Shown: positions 1-5,853 of the stretch, one piece after another
How the letters are laid out: each line of letters begins with the position of its first letter
How positions within the stretch are numbered: position 1 is the first letter of the stretch
DNA from: JBLHKW01 sp047618565
Lineage (GTDB): Bacteria; Planctomycetota; UBA1135; GCA-002686595
DNA: 6,184 nucleotides
NCBI GenBank assembly: GCA_047618565.1
Contig: JBLHKW010000226.1
Location: 1-6,184, forward strand
Direction: 5' to 3'
Program-made: the position numbers and the translations under genes
The notes under the pieces: generated by a model
Databases searched by the model: none
Seen by the model: only the letters and a program-made list of their open reading frames with translations
Told to the model about the DNA's origin: nothing

Positions 1-41
1 TTGGGCGCCCCGTGGATCATGTCCCCCGCGGGGCGTCCCAA
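1..41. repeat. Strong GC-rich hairpin at the window edge
   Basis: Bases 1-15 pair with 26-41: five base pairs, one bulged T at 36, then ten more pairs including one G-T wobble, around a 10-base loop (16-25). No T-run follows on the plus strand; on the minus strand the tract that would decide whether it is a terminator lies outside the window. It lies just outside the left end of the insertion-sequence relic. It could be a terminator for minus-strand transcription or a dispersed palindromic repeat; the sequence does not decide. Confidence 0.5.
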
Positions 42-74
42 AATAGAGCCGTGGCCAAATGCCCGAAACCGCCC

Positions 75-100
75 TGTCCATAAATTCGGACGTGGCGCAA
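75..100 (+). repeat. Left terminal inverted repeat of the IS relic
   Basis: Starts TGTCCATAAATTC and continues through CGTGGCG to 100, reading inward. It matches the reverse complement of 667-692 at 21 of 26 positions. It lies about 125 bases beyond the transposase stop codon. Confidence 0.75.
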
Positions 101-224
101 TCCGCGTTCACCGAATGACTTTGCAGACTCCCGCGGGGCATCTTCTCGGCCGTGAACTGACCACGTCAGTCCGTCAGGGTAGACCGGTACCGCCAAGCTC
201 GGCAACCCGCCCTCGGGCCATTCG

Positions 225-624
225 TCAGGCTGCGCGACGGTAGCTCTTCAGTAGACCACCGAGGCGTTCGTCGCAGACGACGGCGCCCTCCCCTACCGAA
301 CTCGGCTCGATGTGGCAATTGCCCAGGCCCTGGTGAGCACGCTCGGTGTGGTAGTGCTCGATGTACTCGTTGGTCGCGTCGCGCAGCCGGCGCTCGCTGA
401 AGAAGATCATCTAGGCGAGACACTCGGACTTGATCGACAGCACAAAGCGCTCCGCGAACGCGTTGCAGTTGGTCGTCATTCAACCGCGACACCTTTTCGC
501 CGAGTTGCTCCTTCAGTACGCGGTCCTCCTCCACGAGGTACTCGATGACGTGCTGCTGGTGCCGGTTGACCCAGCCCGAAACAGAGAGGAGCAGGGCTTG
601 AAGCGGGTGATACTCGGCTTGCAT
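225..624 (-). pseudogene. Integrase-core (rve) IS transposase, middle deleted, with in-frame stop
   Basis: The ATG at 622-624 follows a good ribosome-binding sequence (AGGAGGG, about 14 bases upstream) and opens a recognisable transposase N terminus, with GWVNRHQQHVIEYL and EEDRVLKEQL, to about 472. The sequence then jumps to the C-terminal end of the same protein in another frame: NAFAERFVLSIKSECLA (414-464), a TAG stop at 411-413, then MIFFSERRLRDATNEYIEHY and HTERAHQGLGN, ending RLGGLLKSYRRAA at the TGA at 225-227. The Glu of NAFAERF is the third acid of the DDE triad. Both Asp residues fall in the deleted part, so no active enzyme can be made. Such proteins are normally about 350 residues; roughly 130 remain. 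The junction lies near 471, where a GACGACCAA tract meets the sequence coding for NCNAF. Confidence 0.85.
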
Positions 625-666
625 TGCCCCATTGTAGGCCCTCCTAAACACGTGCCTTGGCCGTGG

Positions 667-692
667 TTACGCCACGGCTGAATAGATGGACA
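667..692 (-). repeat. Right terminal inverted repeat of the IS relic
   Basis: Read on the minus strand it starts TGTCCATCTATTC and contains CGTGGCG, matching the left end at 21 of 26 positions. Its inner part also forms a perfect 7-bp hairpin with adjacent bases (660-666 GCCGTGG with 672-678 CCACGGC, 5-base loop). It is about 45-70 bases upstream of the transposase start, as expected for the promoter-side end of an IS. Confidence 0.75.
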
Positions 693-727
693 GGACGCCC
701 TTGTAACGCCTATCCGCTCCGCGATTC

Positions 728-952
728 TCAATACCGTGGCGTGTGCATCCAGGCTGTATCGGGCAGGTACGAGTCCTTGTAATTGCGACGAAGCAACTCG
801 GCCACGAGCGCGCGCAAGCGGACCCAACGCATGATCTCACGATAGAGCGGGCACAGGATGGCTGGCAGAAGCAGGGCCCTGAAACGTGGCGCCCGGTCTG
901 ATATGTGGGCGATCGCGACTACGCAAAGCACGGCCAGTATCGAATAGAGAGC
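728..952 (-). pseudogene. C-terminal tail of a membrane family-2 glycosyltransferase (fragment)
   Basis: About 74 residues in the same open frame as the end of the broken transporter, stopping at TGA 728-730. It has a hydrophobic stretch (ALYSILAVLCVVAIAH), a basic linker (SDRAPRFR), a second hydrophobic stretch, then YREIMRWVRLRALVAELL and an end rich in SYLPDTAW and TPRY. This pattern of last membrane helix, a WVRLRA-type amphipathic segment and a (D/Y)xYLPxxxW ending recalls the C termini of processive membrane family-2 glycosyltransferases that make exopolysaccharide. It does not resemble the later helices of a GPH symporter. No glycosyltransferase catalytic domain is present, so it is a remnant. 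The boundary with the transporter part is approximate (about 940-1000). The family assignment is from recall of family patterns; a divergent transporter end is the alternative. Confidence 0.5.
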
Positions 953-1491
953 GTAGGACAACGCCATTACGAGGAGGAGCACACCCAGTAGCGCGACCTG
1001 TCCCACGGTCGATAGTCTCTCGCGTCGGCTGGTGATGCGCGAACGCTCGTCATAGTCCGTGGAGAGCTCGGCGCCCCATGCCTTGTGCCTCAGGTCGAGC
1101 ATGGTCGTGCCCAGGTAGAGAGCCGCCGACCAGATGACCAGGTGGGTAGCGCCGGCGCCCTCGCCGGGGACAATAGGTTCCAGAGCGCGATGGCGAACAG
1201 CGGCGTTCCGAGCACGATCCATGGCTTGCGCCTGCCGAAGCGCGTGTGCAGGCGGTTGCTCAGGCTTCCGATCAGGGGATCCGTAAAGACGTCCAGCAGA
1301 CGCGATGCGGCGATACACGCACCGGCCGTGGCAAGGGGCCCTCCCAGGACGTCCGAGTAGAACGCAGGAATGAACAGCACCATCGGCAGGGCAGCGACGG
1401 AGCTGGCCAGCGCGGGCAGCGAGTAGACGAAGATCCGCCAACCAGACAGGTGCGGGGATTGCGTCCCGGCTCGTGAGGAGCCGCCGCTCAA
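953..1491 (-). pseudogene. GPH (MelB-type) sugar:cation symporter, frameshifted and truncated
   Basis: Likely start TTG at 1489-1491, overlapping the TGA of the upstream DUF1295 gene (TTGA), which implies translational coupling. The first 109 residues carry the family's early helices (IFVYSLPALASSVAALPMVL) and signature: LLDVFTDPLIGSLSNRLHTRFGRRKPW. At about 1162-1168 the reading frame changes: after ALWNLLSP the natural continuation GEGAGATHLVIWSAALYLG lies in another frame, which a one-base loss or two-base gain would explain. The second part holds the next family block, LDLRHKAWGAELSTDYDERSRI, up to about 953. GPH symporters are about 450 residues with 12 helices and import glycosides, pentosides or hexuronides with Na+ or H+. 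Only about five helices remain, so no function is expected. The downstream frame continues into unrelated sequence. Confidence 0.85.
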
Positions 1492-2363
1492 TTCGATCTC
1501 GGCGGGCGTAGCCAGAGGAGGGGCGTGCGCTCAATGTAGGCACGGAATTGCGGGTCGTCGCCCCACTTCTCCTCGGCGCGTTTCTGAAGAGGGGGGATCC
1601 CGCTGATGCGCGTGAGCAGGAGGAATACGAAGACCGGAGAGACAAGGGTCACGTACTGCCATCCGGACAGCGCGGGAATGGCGATGAGGGCCACACCGAT
1701 CCACAGCACGATCTCACCGCAGTAGTTCGGATGCCGGGACCAGGACCAGAGGCCGTTCGAAATGAAGCGCTCGGCGTTGGCGGGGTCCTTGCGGAACGCG
1801 CTCTTCTGTCGATCAGCCATGACTTCGATTCCGAACCCAGCTACCCAGACCAGGCTGCCAAGGATAGCCCACACACCCAAAAGCTGTGACTGGGCGGTCG
1901 TGATCGCGGCGAGGGCGCAGCAGAGCGTGAGGAACACCCAGAGCGCCTGCAGGGTCCACGCGATCAGGAACTGCCCGAAGTCCTGCTTGACCTCGTCGAA
2001 GCGGCGGTCGGAGCCGGCGCGGTGGATGCGCAAGAACAGGAATGAGCCCAGCCGCAGGGTCCAGATGGCGGCCATCCCGGCCAGCAACCAGCCGCGCGGA
2101 TCAGGATCCGTGAGCAGAAGGCTGCAGGCGATCAGACTCAGATAGGTCAGGCTTCCGACGAGGTCGTAGTAGCGCTCGGTCCTGGCGGCGAAGGCCGGGA
2201 CGAAGGCAACCCAGTTGACGGCGAAGGCGACGGCCGTGCACAGCACCGGAACCGAGAAGCCCAGCGCTTCCACGCTGCCGCGGCCAGCGGCCCAGGCGAC
2301 GCCCGCTGCGATGAGCACGCTCGCGGTAACGACGGAAAGGCAGGTGAGGGTCGATTTCTGCAT
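1488..2363 (-). CDS. DUF1295 / steroid 5-alpha-reductase-like integral membrane protein
   Basis: An intact 291-residue protein. ATG at 2361-2363, with GGAAG about ten bases upstream. Hydrophobic segments lie at roughly 5-25, 34-58, 70-88, 93-112, 134-157, 162-182, 214-232 and 236-252. Family hallmarks are RYYDLVGSLTY (64-74), the basic loop FLRIHRAGSDRRFD (110-123), and the most diagnostic C-terminal block NGLWSWSRHPNYCGEIVLWIG (203-223), followed by the short closing motif near PLLWLRP. This is the DUF1295 branch of the steroid 5-alpha-reductase/isoprenylcysteine methyltransferase-like superfamily; members are inner-membrane proteins thought to be NAD(P)H-linked reductases of sterol- or lipid-like substrates, but the substrate here cannot be read from sequence. 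Length and architecture are normal. The next gene (a broken GPH symporter) starts inside this gene's stop codon, so the two formed an operon. Confidence 0.9.
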   Translation of the reverse strand: MQKSTLTCLSVVTASVLIAAGVAWAAGRGSVEALGFSVPVLCTAVAFAVNWVAFVPAFAARTERYYDLVGSLTYLSLIACSLLLTDPDPRGWLLAGMAAIWTLRLGSFLFLRIHRAGSDRRFDEVKQDFGQFLIAWTLQALWVFLTLCCALAAITTAQSQLLGVWAILGSLVWVAGFGIEVMADRQKSAFRKDPANAERFISNGLWSWSRHPNYCGEIVLWIGVALIAIPALSGWQYVTLVSPVFVFLLLTRISGIPPLQKRAEEKWGDDPQFRAYIERTPLLWLRPPRSN

Positions 2364-2439
2364 TCGCTTGGCTTCCGTTGGGTCTGGTAGGGCGCCAGCG
2401 TCTTGCTCATGGATGTGAGCAATGGAGCTGATGTCGCTC

Positions 2440-2469
2440 GTAGTATCTCCGCCCGAGCGGGCAGCTCAA
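2440..2469 (-). promoter_or_regulatory. Candidate sigma-70-like promoter with a palindrome in the spacer, upstream of DUF1295
   Basis: On the minus strand TTGAGC (2464-2469) and TACTAC (2440-2445) are separated by 18 bases; they match the -35 and -10 consensus at four and three positions. The spacer holds the perfect 12-base palindrome GCCCGCTCGGGC (2451-2462), placed where a repressor or activator could bind. Transcription would start near 2433, giving a leader of about 70 bases before the ATG at 2363. The hexamers are weak and such matches arise by chance, so this is tentative. Confidence 0.3.
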
Positions 2470-2576
2470 TTGCGATCAGGGCTATTCCCTGGCTGGTTCA
2501 AGTTCGATGGGCGTGTCTTCTCGGTTGCGACGAGGAGGGCTTTTTCTGGGAGCGGGGCTCCTTGTAGATCTCGTAG

Positions 2577-2696
2577 CTACTTCCGTTCCTCTGCCTGATG
2601 CCCCGTGAGCAACGCATCGAGTCGAACATCCGGATCGCGGAGCGCAGTCGCTAGCAAGCCGTTGACCATAAGCTCGGGATACCACGCTGGAGCATG
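2577..2696 (-). pseudogene. Short protein-like C-terminal fragment, unrecognised
   Basis: One minus-strand frame reads HAPAWYPELMVNGLLATALR and continues DPDVRLDALLTGHQAEERK to a TAG at 2577-2579 (39 residues). Its amphipathic helical pattern, G/C-ending codons and charged C terminus look like the tail of a real protein, but there is no credible start: upstream lies the inverted-repeat element at 2712-2838. It may be the stump of a gene cut by that element or by a deletion. I do not recognise the family. The rest of 2470-2576 and 2364-2439 shows no supportable gene. Confidence 0.25.
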
Positions 2697-2709
2697 CACT
2701 TGGGTGCAC

Positions 2710-2838
2710 TGCCTGGAAACGCAGGCAAGTCGGTGGATCCGACGAGACCCTCGGGCGCCTCACCGAAGTGCAGGTTGCCGCCCTGGGGCAGGATCACGTT
2801 TTCTGGAACAGCCGGCTGGCGGGCGTTTCCCGGCCAGG
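2710..2838. repeat. Imperfect inverted-repeat element with nested hairpins
   Basis: The left arm (2712-2740) begins CCTGGAAACGC. The right arm, read on the minus strand from 2838 to 2805, begins CCTGGCCGGGAAACGC. Allowing for a five-base insertion in the right arm, the first 11 left-arm bases match and 11 of the next 18 match, out to a shared final TCC. Inside are two perfect small hairpins: TGCCTG/CAGGCA (2710-2727) and GTCGG/CCGAC (2729-2743). The right end forms another (CTGGCGGG with CCCGGCCAG, about 2816-2837) that begins a few bases past the DUF3050 stop codon. There is no T-run, so a classical terminator is not supported. It looks like a MITE-like or structured repeat; a structured 3' end of the DUF3050 message is the alternative. 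Confidence 0.4.
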
Positions 2839-2840
2839 CT

Positions 2841-3689
2841 CTAGCTTTTTGTGGCCGCGCGAGCGGGCGCAGGCTCGGAGCGCACGCCGCTGAGTACTCC
2901 GTGAGGTCTCGGTTCGAGCACAGCGCTCGCCGATCCTTCACCACGCAGCAGGATGCATAACGAGTCCCAGAGCTGGAGACGTGCCTCGAGCGCGCGTCGA
3001 CCGGCCGCCAGGCCCTGGGCACGCAGACCCGGTGCTTCGGCCAACAACTCCTCGAAGAGCCGCGCGGCCAGGGGACCATGATTCTCACCGTCGACCGCGA
3101 TGTGGCGTTCCAGGTAACGGCGGAACAGCGAAACGGTGCCATCTGAGGCCTCGAGTTCCTGAACGAGCGGTAGGAACATCTTCGGGATCACGTCCTCACG
3201 ACCGTAGAAGAAAGCGGCAGCAACGACGTGGAGCGGTCCACGACAGAGTTCGAATGTCGTGCTCGCAAAAGACTTTGCGGCTGCCGACAGCTCGCATCCG
3301 GCCAGCGCAACCTCCGGATCGTCGCCTGCTCGAAGCCGGGCCTCGAGCGTACGAATCGGACTCGTATCCGCGCCCACCTCCTCCATCGCGGCAAGGTACC
3401 ACTCGTAGTGGCTAGAGGGCATTGGGCCGAAATCATCGTCAGACTCCTCGTCGAGCACGATTTCGTTTACGAAGCGCACGAGTTCGGCGCGGGGTTGAGG
3501 CGTCCAGGGGACACGGACACATGTCAGCTCAACCTGAAGCCGCTTGACCAAGCTCATGAAGTCGAGCACACAAACCGCATGTTGCTCCATGAAGAGCCGT
3601 AGGCCCTGTTTCGTGCAGACGCTCGCGTAGACCTCGTGATTAGCGAGGCGGTCGCGAAGATGCTCAAGGGCGCGTTCGTTATCAGTCAT
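2841..3689 (-). CDS. DUF3050 family protein, heme-oxygenase-like fold, possible diiron enzyme
   Basis: A 282-residue protein starting at ATG 3687-3689; no Shine-Dalgarno is visible just upstream. It matches the DUF3050 pattern: LANHEVYASV (15-24), FMEQHAVCVLDFMSLVKRLQ (33-52), NEIVLDEESDDDFG (75-88), SHYEWYLAAMEEVGADTSPI (93-112), FYGREDVIPKMF (161-172) and YLERHIAVDGENHGP (192-206), ending near ARLQLWDSL, where family members usually stop. Residues beyond about 252 form a low-complexity Ala/Pro/Arg-rich tail. Residues Glu81 or Glu82, His94, Glu165, His196, Asp200 and His204 have the order seen in heme-oxygenase-like diiron oxidases/oxygenases (Glu, His, Glu, then H-x3-D-xn-H). An iron-dependent oxidative role is therefore a reasonable inference, but the substrate is unknown. 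The gene is monocistronic here and diverges from the peptidase gene. Confidence 0.85.
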   Translation of the reverse strand: MTDNERALEHLRDRLANHEVYASVCTKQGLRLFMEQHAVCVLDFMSLVKRLQVELTCVRVPWTPQPRAELVRFVNEIVLDEESDDDFGPMPSSHYEWYLAAMEEVGADTSPIRTLEARLRAGDDPEVALAGCELSAAAKSFASTTFELCRGPLHVVAAAFFYGREDVIPKMFLPLVQELEASDGTVSLFRRYLERHIAVDGENHGPLAARLFEELLAEAPGLRAQGLAAGRRALEARLQLWDSLCILLRGEGSASAVLEPRPHGVLSGVRSEPAPARAATKS

Positions 3690-4273
3690 GGACTATAAAG
3701 AGGGATATGCCTGTAGCAGTCGATGTGCCATTGAACAGGGCCTGAGACCGCCGATACGTGAGCTGAGATCAGTAGGACACCTTATCGGAGGCAAACATCA
3801 GGGCAAAATCCACCGACACCTATTCTTTCGCAGCTCCCCGTTCCACAGATGCATTTCCCCCCCGAAACACTTCGGTTCGTCGCCTCCATGAATGGGCTGC
3901 CGCAGGCGCCTTCCGTTCTGGGACGAGGTGGCTGACCCATCCTGGTCAGAGTATCCAGGCCTTGCGCCCGTCTACTCCTCTCAATTCGTCCAACCTCCAC
4001 CTGACCAAGAGAGGCCCTCTCCAGCTGAGCCAAGTGTCCCGGGCCTACAACCCACAGTGCCCACGCATCATGGGCCAACGCATCAGGCCAACTGAAATGG
4101 CCGGACTGATCCATGGGCACGCCAGCAGGACTCGGCGGTGGCTGCCCAGGCGATTCCGAAGTTGTTTCCACAGACAATGCGGCTTCACGTGGACCAGCCA
4201 AGTTTATGACAGGCTAGTATTCGCCGCCTATGCCTCTCACAAGTGCTCAGTCACTCTCCTTCTACGAGATCGG
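3690..4273. other. Gene-free divergent intergenic region (584 bp)
   Basis: It separates the minus-strand DUF3050 gene from the plus-strand peptidase gene and must hold both promoters. Its left part is less GC-rich than the flanking genes. Open frames exist here on both strands, including 104 codons in frame with the peptidase upstream of its TTG, but they lack family motifs, ribosome-binding sites or a coding-like composition. TATAGT lies two bases before the DUF3050 ATG, too close to serve as a normal -10. No convincing promoter pair or RNA gene was found. A small tandem repeat (4063-4090) and a perfect 5-bp hairpin GGCCA/TGGCC (4086-4102) are present. Confidence 0.5.
4063..4090. repeat. Short tandem repeat (two units)
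   Basis: ACGCATCATGGGCCA (4063-4077) is directly followed by ACGCATCAGGCCA (4078-4090); the second unit lacks two bases. It lies about 180 bases upstream of the peptidase start. It may be chance slippage or a pair of protein-binding sites. Confidence 0.4.
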
Positions 4274-5659
4274 TTGAGAACCACGACCCTCCGCTCCCTC
4301 CTTCTCGTCGTCACTCTGCTCGGAATCGGGGCAACGCGACCCGCCGCGCAAGCCCCCGAGCGTAGCCAGGGAGACCTCGTCCCCGACACCACGGTTCGAG
4401 GGCCGGTGCTACCGCTGGAGTTCCCCGAGATCCATGTCGGGATCGCCGAGTACCGCGAGGGCCCCACGGGCACGACGGTCTTCTTCTTCCCCGAGCCCGT
4501 CATGGCCGCCATCGACGTCCGGGGCGGGGCTCCGGGTGTGGTCAACTCCGAGGCACTTCGCATCCCGTACGAAGCGGCCTACACGAACGCGATCTGCTTC
4601 TCCGGAGGGTATTCCTACGGCCTGTCGGCGGCCACGGGGGTGGCCGATGCGCTAAAGGAGCGCAGCGATCGTCCAGGGAGCTGGGAGGAGATCGCGTTCG
4701 TGCCCGGCGCCATCATCTTCGATCTCGGTGGGCGGCGGCTGAACGCCGTGACACCGGACGCCGAGCTCGGCAAGGCGGCGCTAAGCGCTGCACGACCCGG
4801 CGCCTTTCCCCTGGGAGCACAAGGAGCCGGGCGCTTCGCGATGCAGGGTTGGCGCTTCGGGGCCGGCTCGCACTCGGGACAGGGCGGCGCTTTCCGCCAG
4901 CGCGGCGAGACGAAGGTGGCCGTGTTCACCGTCGTCAACGCCTTGGGCACGATCGTGGACCGCGAGGGAAGGGTCGTTCGCTGCGGCCGTACGGCGACGG
5001 ATGACTGCGGCACGATTCGGGAGCGCATCGAGGCGTCCCTCGCCGAGCTAGAGCCCGAGCCGGACGTCGAGGGCGGTCCCACCAAGAACACGACCCTCAC
5101 CCTGGTCGTCACGAACGAGAAGCTCTCCGTCGTCGGCTTGCAGCGGCTCGCCATCCACGTGCATGGCTCGATGTCGCGCGCCATCCAACCCTTCAGCACC
5201 AGCGGCGACGGCGACACGCTCATCGCAGTGACTACCGGTCAGGTCGCCACGCAGGGGCTCTCGGAAACCGAGCTCGGTATGCTCGCCTCAGAGGTCGCCT
5301 GGAACGCCGTCCTGGCGAGCGTGCCCGAGCTGCCCGAGCGGGGGCCGCAGGATCCGGTGTCCTGGACGGTCGAGCAGATGGACGAGGCCGTCGGCGAGTA
5401 CCGCTTCTCGTACTGGGCCAGGATCCGGATCGAGCGGGACGGCGACACGCTCCTGCTCCACGGCCCCGGGGTGGAAAGCCTCTACTTCCCGGCCGCGGGT
5501 TCGGTGCGCCTCATACCGGTGTCCGCCGATGAGCTGGTCGTCGATGACGACGGCGCCTACCGCCTCCGGATCGAGCGCGTGGAGGGGCAGGTCGACGGAG
5601 TGACGCTCGAGCCCGGACCCTGGGCGCAGCTCGCGACGCGAGTGGATAACGCACGCTAG
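4274..5659 (+). CDS. Secreted P1-family (S58/DmpA-type) peptidase with extra C-terminal domain
   Basis: Start chosen at TTG 4274 (461 residues) because it directly opens a signal peptide: Arg at 2 and 7, hydrophobic core LLLVVTLLGIG, then AQA at 25-27. Upstream in-frame codons show no such feature; only a weak ACGAG precedes it. The P1 domain spans about 45-335: GVVNSEAL (88-95), TNAICFSGGYSYGLSAATG (104-122), FVPGAIIFDLG (142-152), GWRFGAGSHSGQGGAFRQ (192-209), VVNALG (220-225), GPTKNTTLTLVVTNEKL (268-284) and DGDTLIAVTTG (312-322). Family members are N-terminal-nucleophile hydrolases that cut themselves just before a Ser/Thr and act as aminopeptidases, some on D- or beta-amino-acid peptides; here the cut would be Asn272-Thr273. 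Residues about 370-461 (VGEYRFSYWARIRI, GDTLLLHGPG, DDGAYRLRIERVEG) resemble the beta-rich DUF3471-type domain attached to secreted hydrolases. Likely periplasmic or exported; specificity unknown. Confidence 0.9.
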   Translation: MRTTTLRSLLLVVTLLGIGATRPAAQAPERSQGDLVPDTTVRGPVLPLEFPEIHVGIAEYREGPTGTTVFFFPEPVMAAIDVRGGAPGVVNSEALRIPYEAAYTNAICFSGGYSYGLSAATGVADALKERSDRPGSWEEIAFVPGAIIFDLGGRRLNAVTPDAELGKAALSAARPGAFPLGAQGAGRFAMQGWRFGAGSHSGQGGAFRQRGETKVAVFTVVNALGTIVDREGRVVRCGRTATDDCGTIRERIEASLAELEPEPDVEGGPTKNTTLTLVVTNEKLSVVGLQRLAIHVHGSMSRAIQPFSTSGDGDTLIAVTTGQVATQGLSETELGMLASEVAWNAVLASVPELPERGPQDPVSWTVEQMDEAVGEYRFSYWARIRIERDGDTLLLHGPGVESLYFPAAGSVRLIPVSADELVVDDDGAYRLRIERVEGQVDGVTLEPGPWAQLATRVDNAR

Positions 5660-5853
5660 CCGCCGCGGCGTTGGTGCATGGCTCCAATCAAGCCAGCAAT
5701 TTCACACCCCCAGGATCTCATCGCCCGATTGCGATCGAAGCCGGCCTGCCCAGGTCGAGCATTCGGTTGAGCGCGTTGCATGCCAGTGCGGCCTAAACTC
5801 GCTGGGACTCAGGATGCCGAGCACGGAGTCGGTCCCCGAGGATCGACTGCCGG
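5660..5853. other. Intergenic region after the peptidase gene, no gene seen
   Basis: Just after the stop is a GC palindrome, CGCCGCGGCG (5661-5670), followed by only two T's, so a terminator is weakly supported at best. A minus-strand stretch (5718-5792) reads ALACNALNRMLDLGRPAS before a stop. It resembles the ending of some IS transposases but is too short to assign. Nothing else supportable is present. Confidence 0.4.

Larger units (their letters stand above)
75..692 (-). mobile_element. Internally deleted insertion-sequence relic with 26-bp TIRs
   Basis: The ends are imperfect 26-bp inverted repeats beginning TGTCCAT, at 75-100 and 667-692 (21 of 26 positions match, including a shared CGTGGCG block). 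Between them lies a minus-strand integrase-core transposase missing its middle. Elements with this kind of transposase are normally well over 1 kb, so at 618 bp this copy has lost more than half its length. A clean target-site duplication is not visible, although CGCCC lies beside the left end and three bases beyond the right end. The copy cannot move by itself; with both ends still recognisable it might be moved by a full-length relative. The exact IS family (IS481- or IS3-like) is inference from the transposase type. Confidence 0.75.

Noticed and set aside
1..243. 80-codon plus-strand frame at the window start
   Set aside because: It runs through the hairpin and the IS left end, with an atypical Pro/Arg-rich composition and no motif.
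68..700. CGCCC on both sides of the IS relic as a target-site duplication
   Set aside because: The copies are at different distances from the two ends (0 and 3 bases), and such short GC-rich matches are common here.
2550..2562. GGAGC/GCTCC hairpin near a T-tract as a terminator
   Set aside because: The T-tract precedes the hairpin on the plus strand, and no T-run follows it on either strand.
2710..2845. Integron attC site
   Set aside because: No GTTRRRY/RYYYAAC core pair bounds the structure and no cassette-like layout is visible.
2694..2960. Plus-strand frame with GNAGKSVDPTRPSGASPK
   Set aside because: It covers the inverted-repeat element and then runs antisense through the end of the DUF3050 gene; its peptide pattern is explained by the repeat arms.
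3691..3698. TATAGT as a -10 element for the DUF3050 gene
   Set aside because: It ends two bases before the ATG, too close even for a leaderless transcript, and no good -35 lies at normal spacing.
3782..4201. 139-codon minus-strand open frame in the divergent region
   Set aside because: It begins at a TTG without a ribosome-binding site, has no recognisable motif, and lies in less GC-rich DNA without coding character.
3962..4273. In-frame 104-codon extension of the peptidase gene upstream of the TTG
   Set aside because: It shows no family similarity, has no ribosome-binding site at its start, and would bury the signal peptide inside the protein.
5718..5792. Minus-strand peptide ALACNALNRMLDLGRPAS resembling an IS transposase ending
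   Set aside because: Only 24 codons between stops and no other part of the gene nearby; too little to call a pseudogene.
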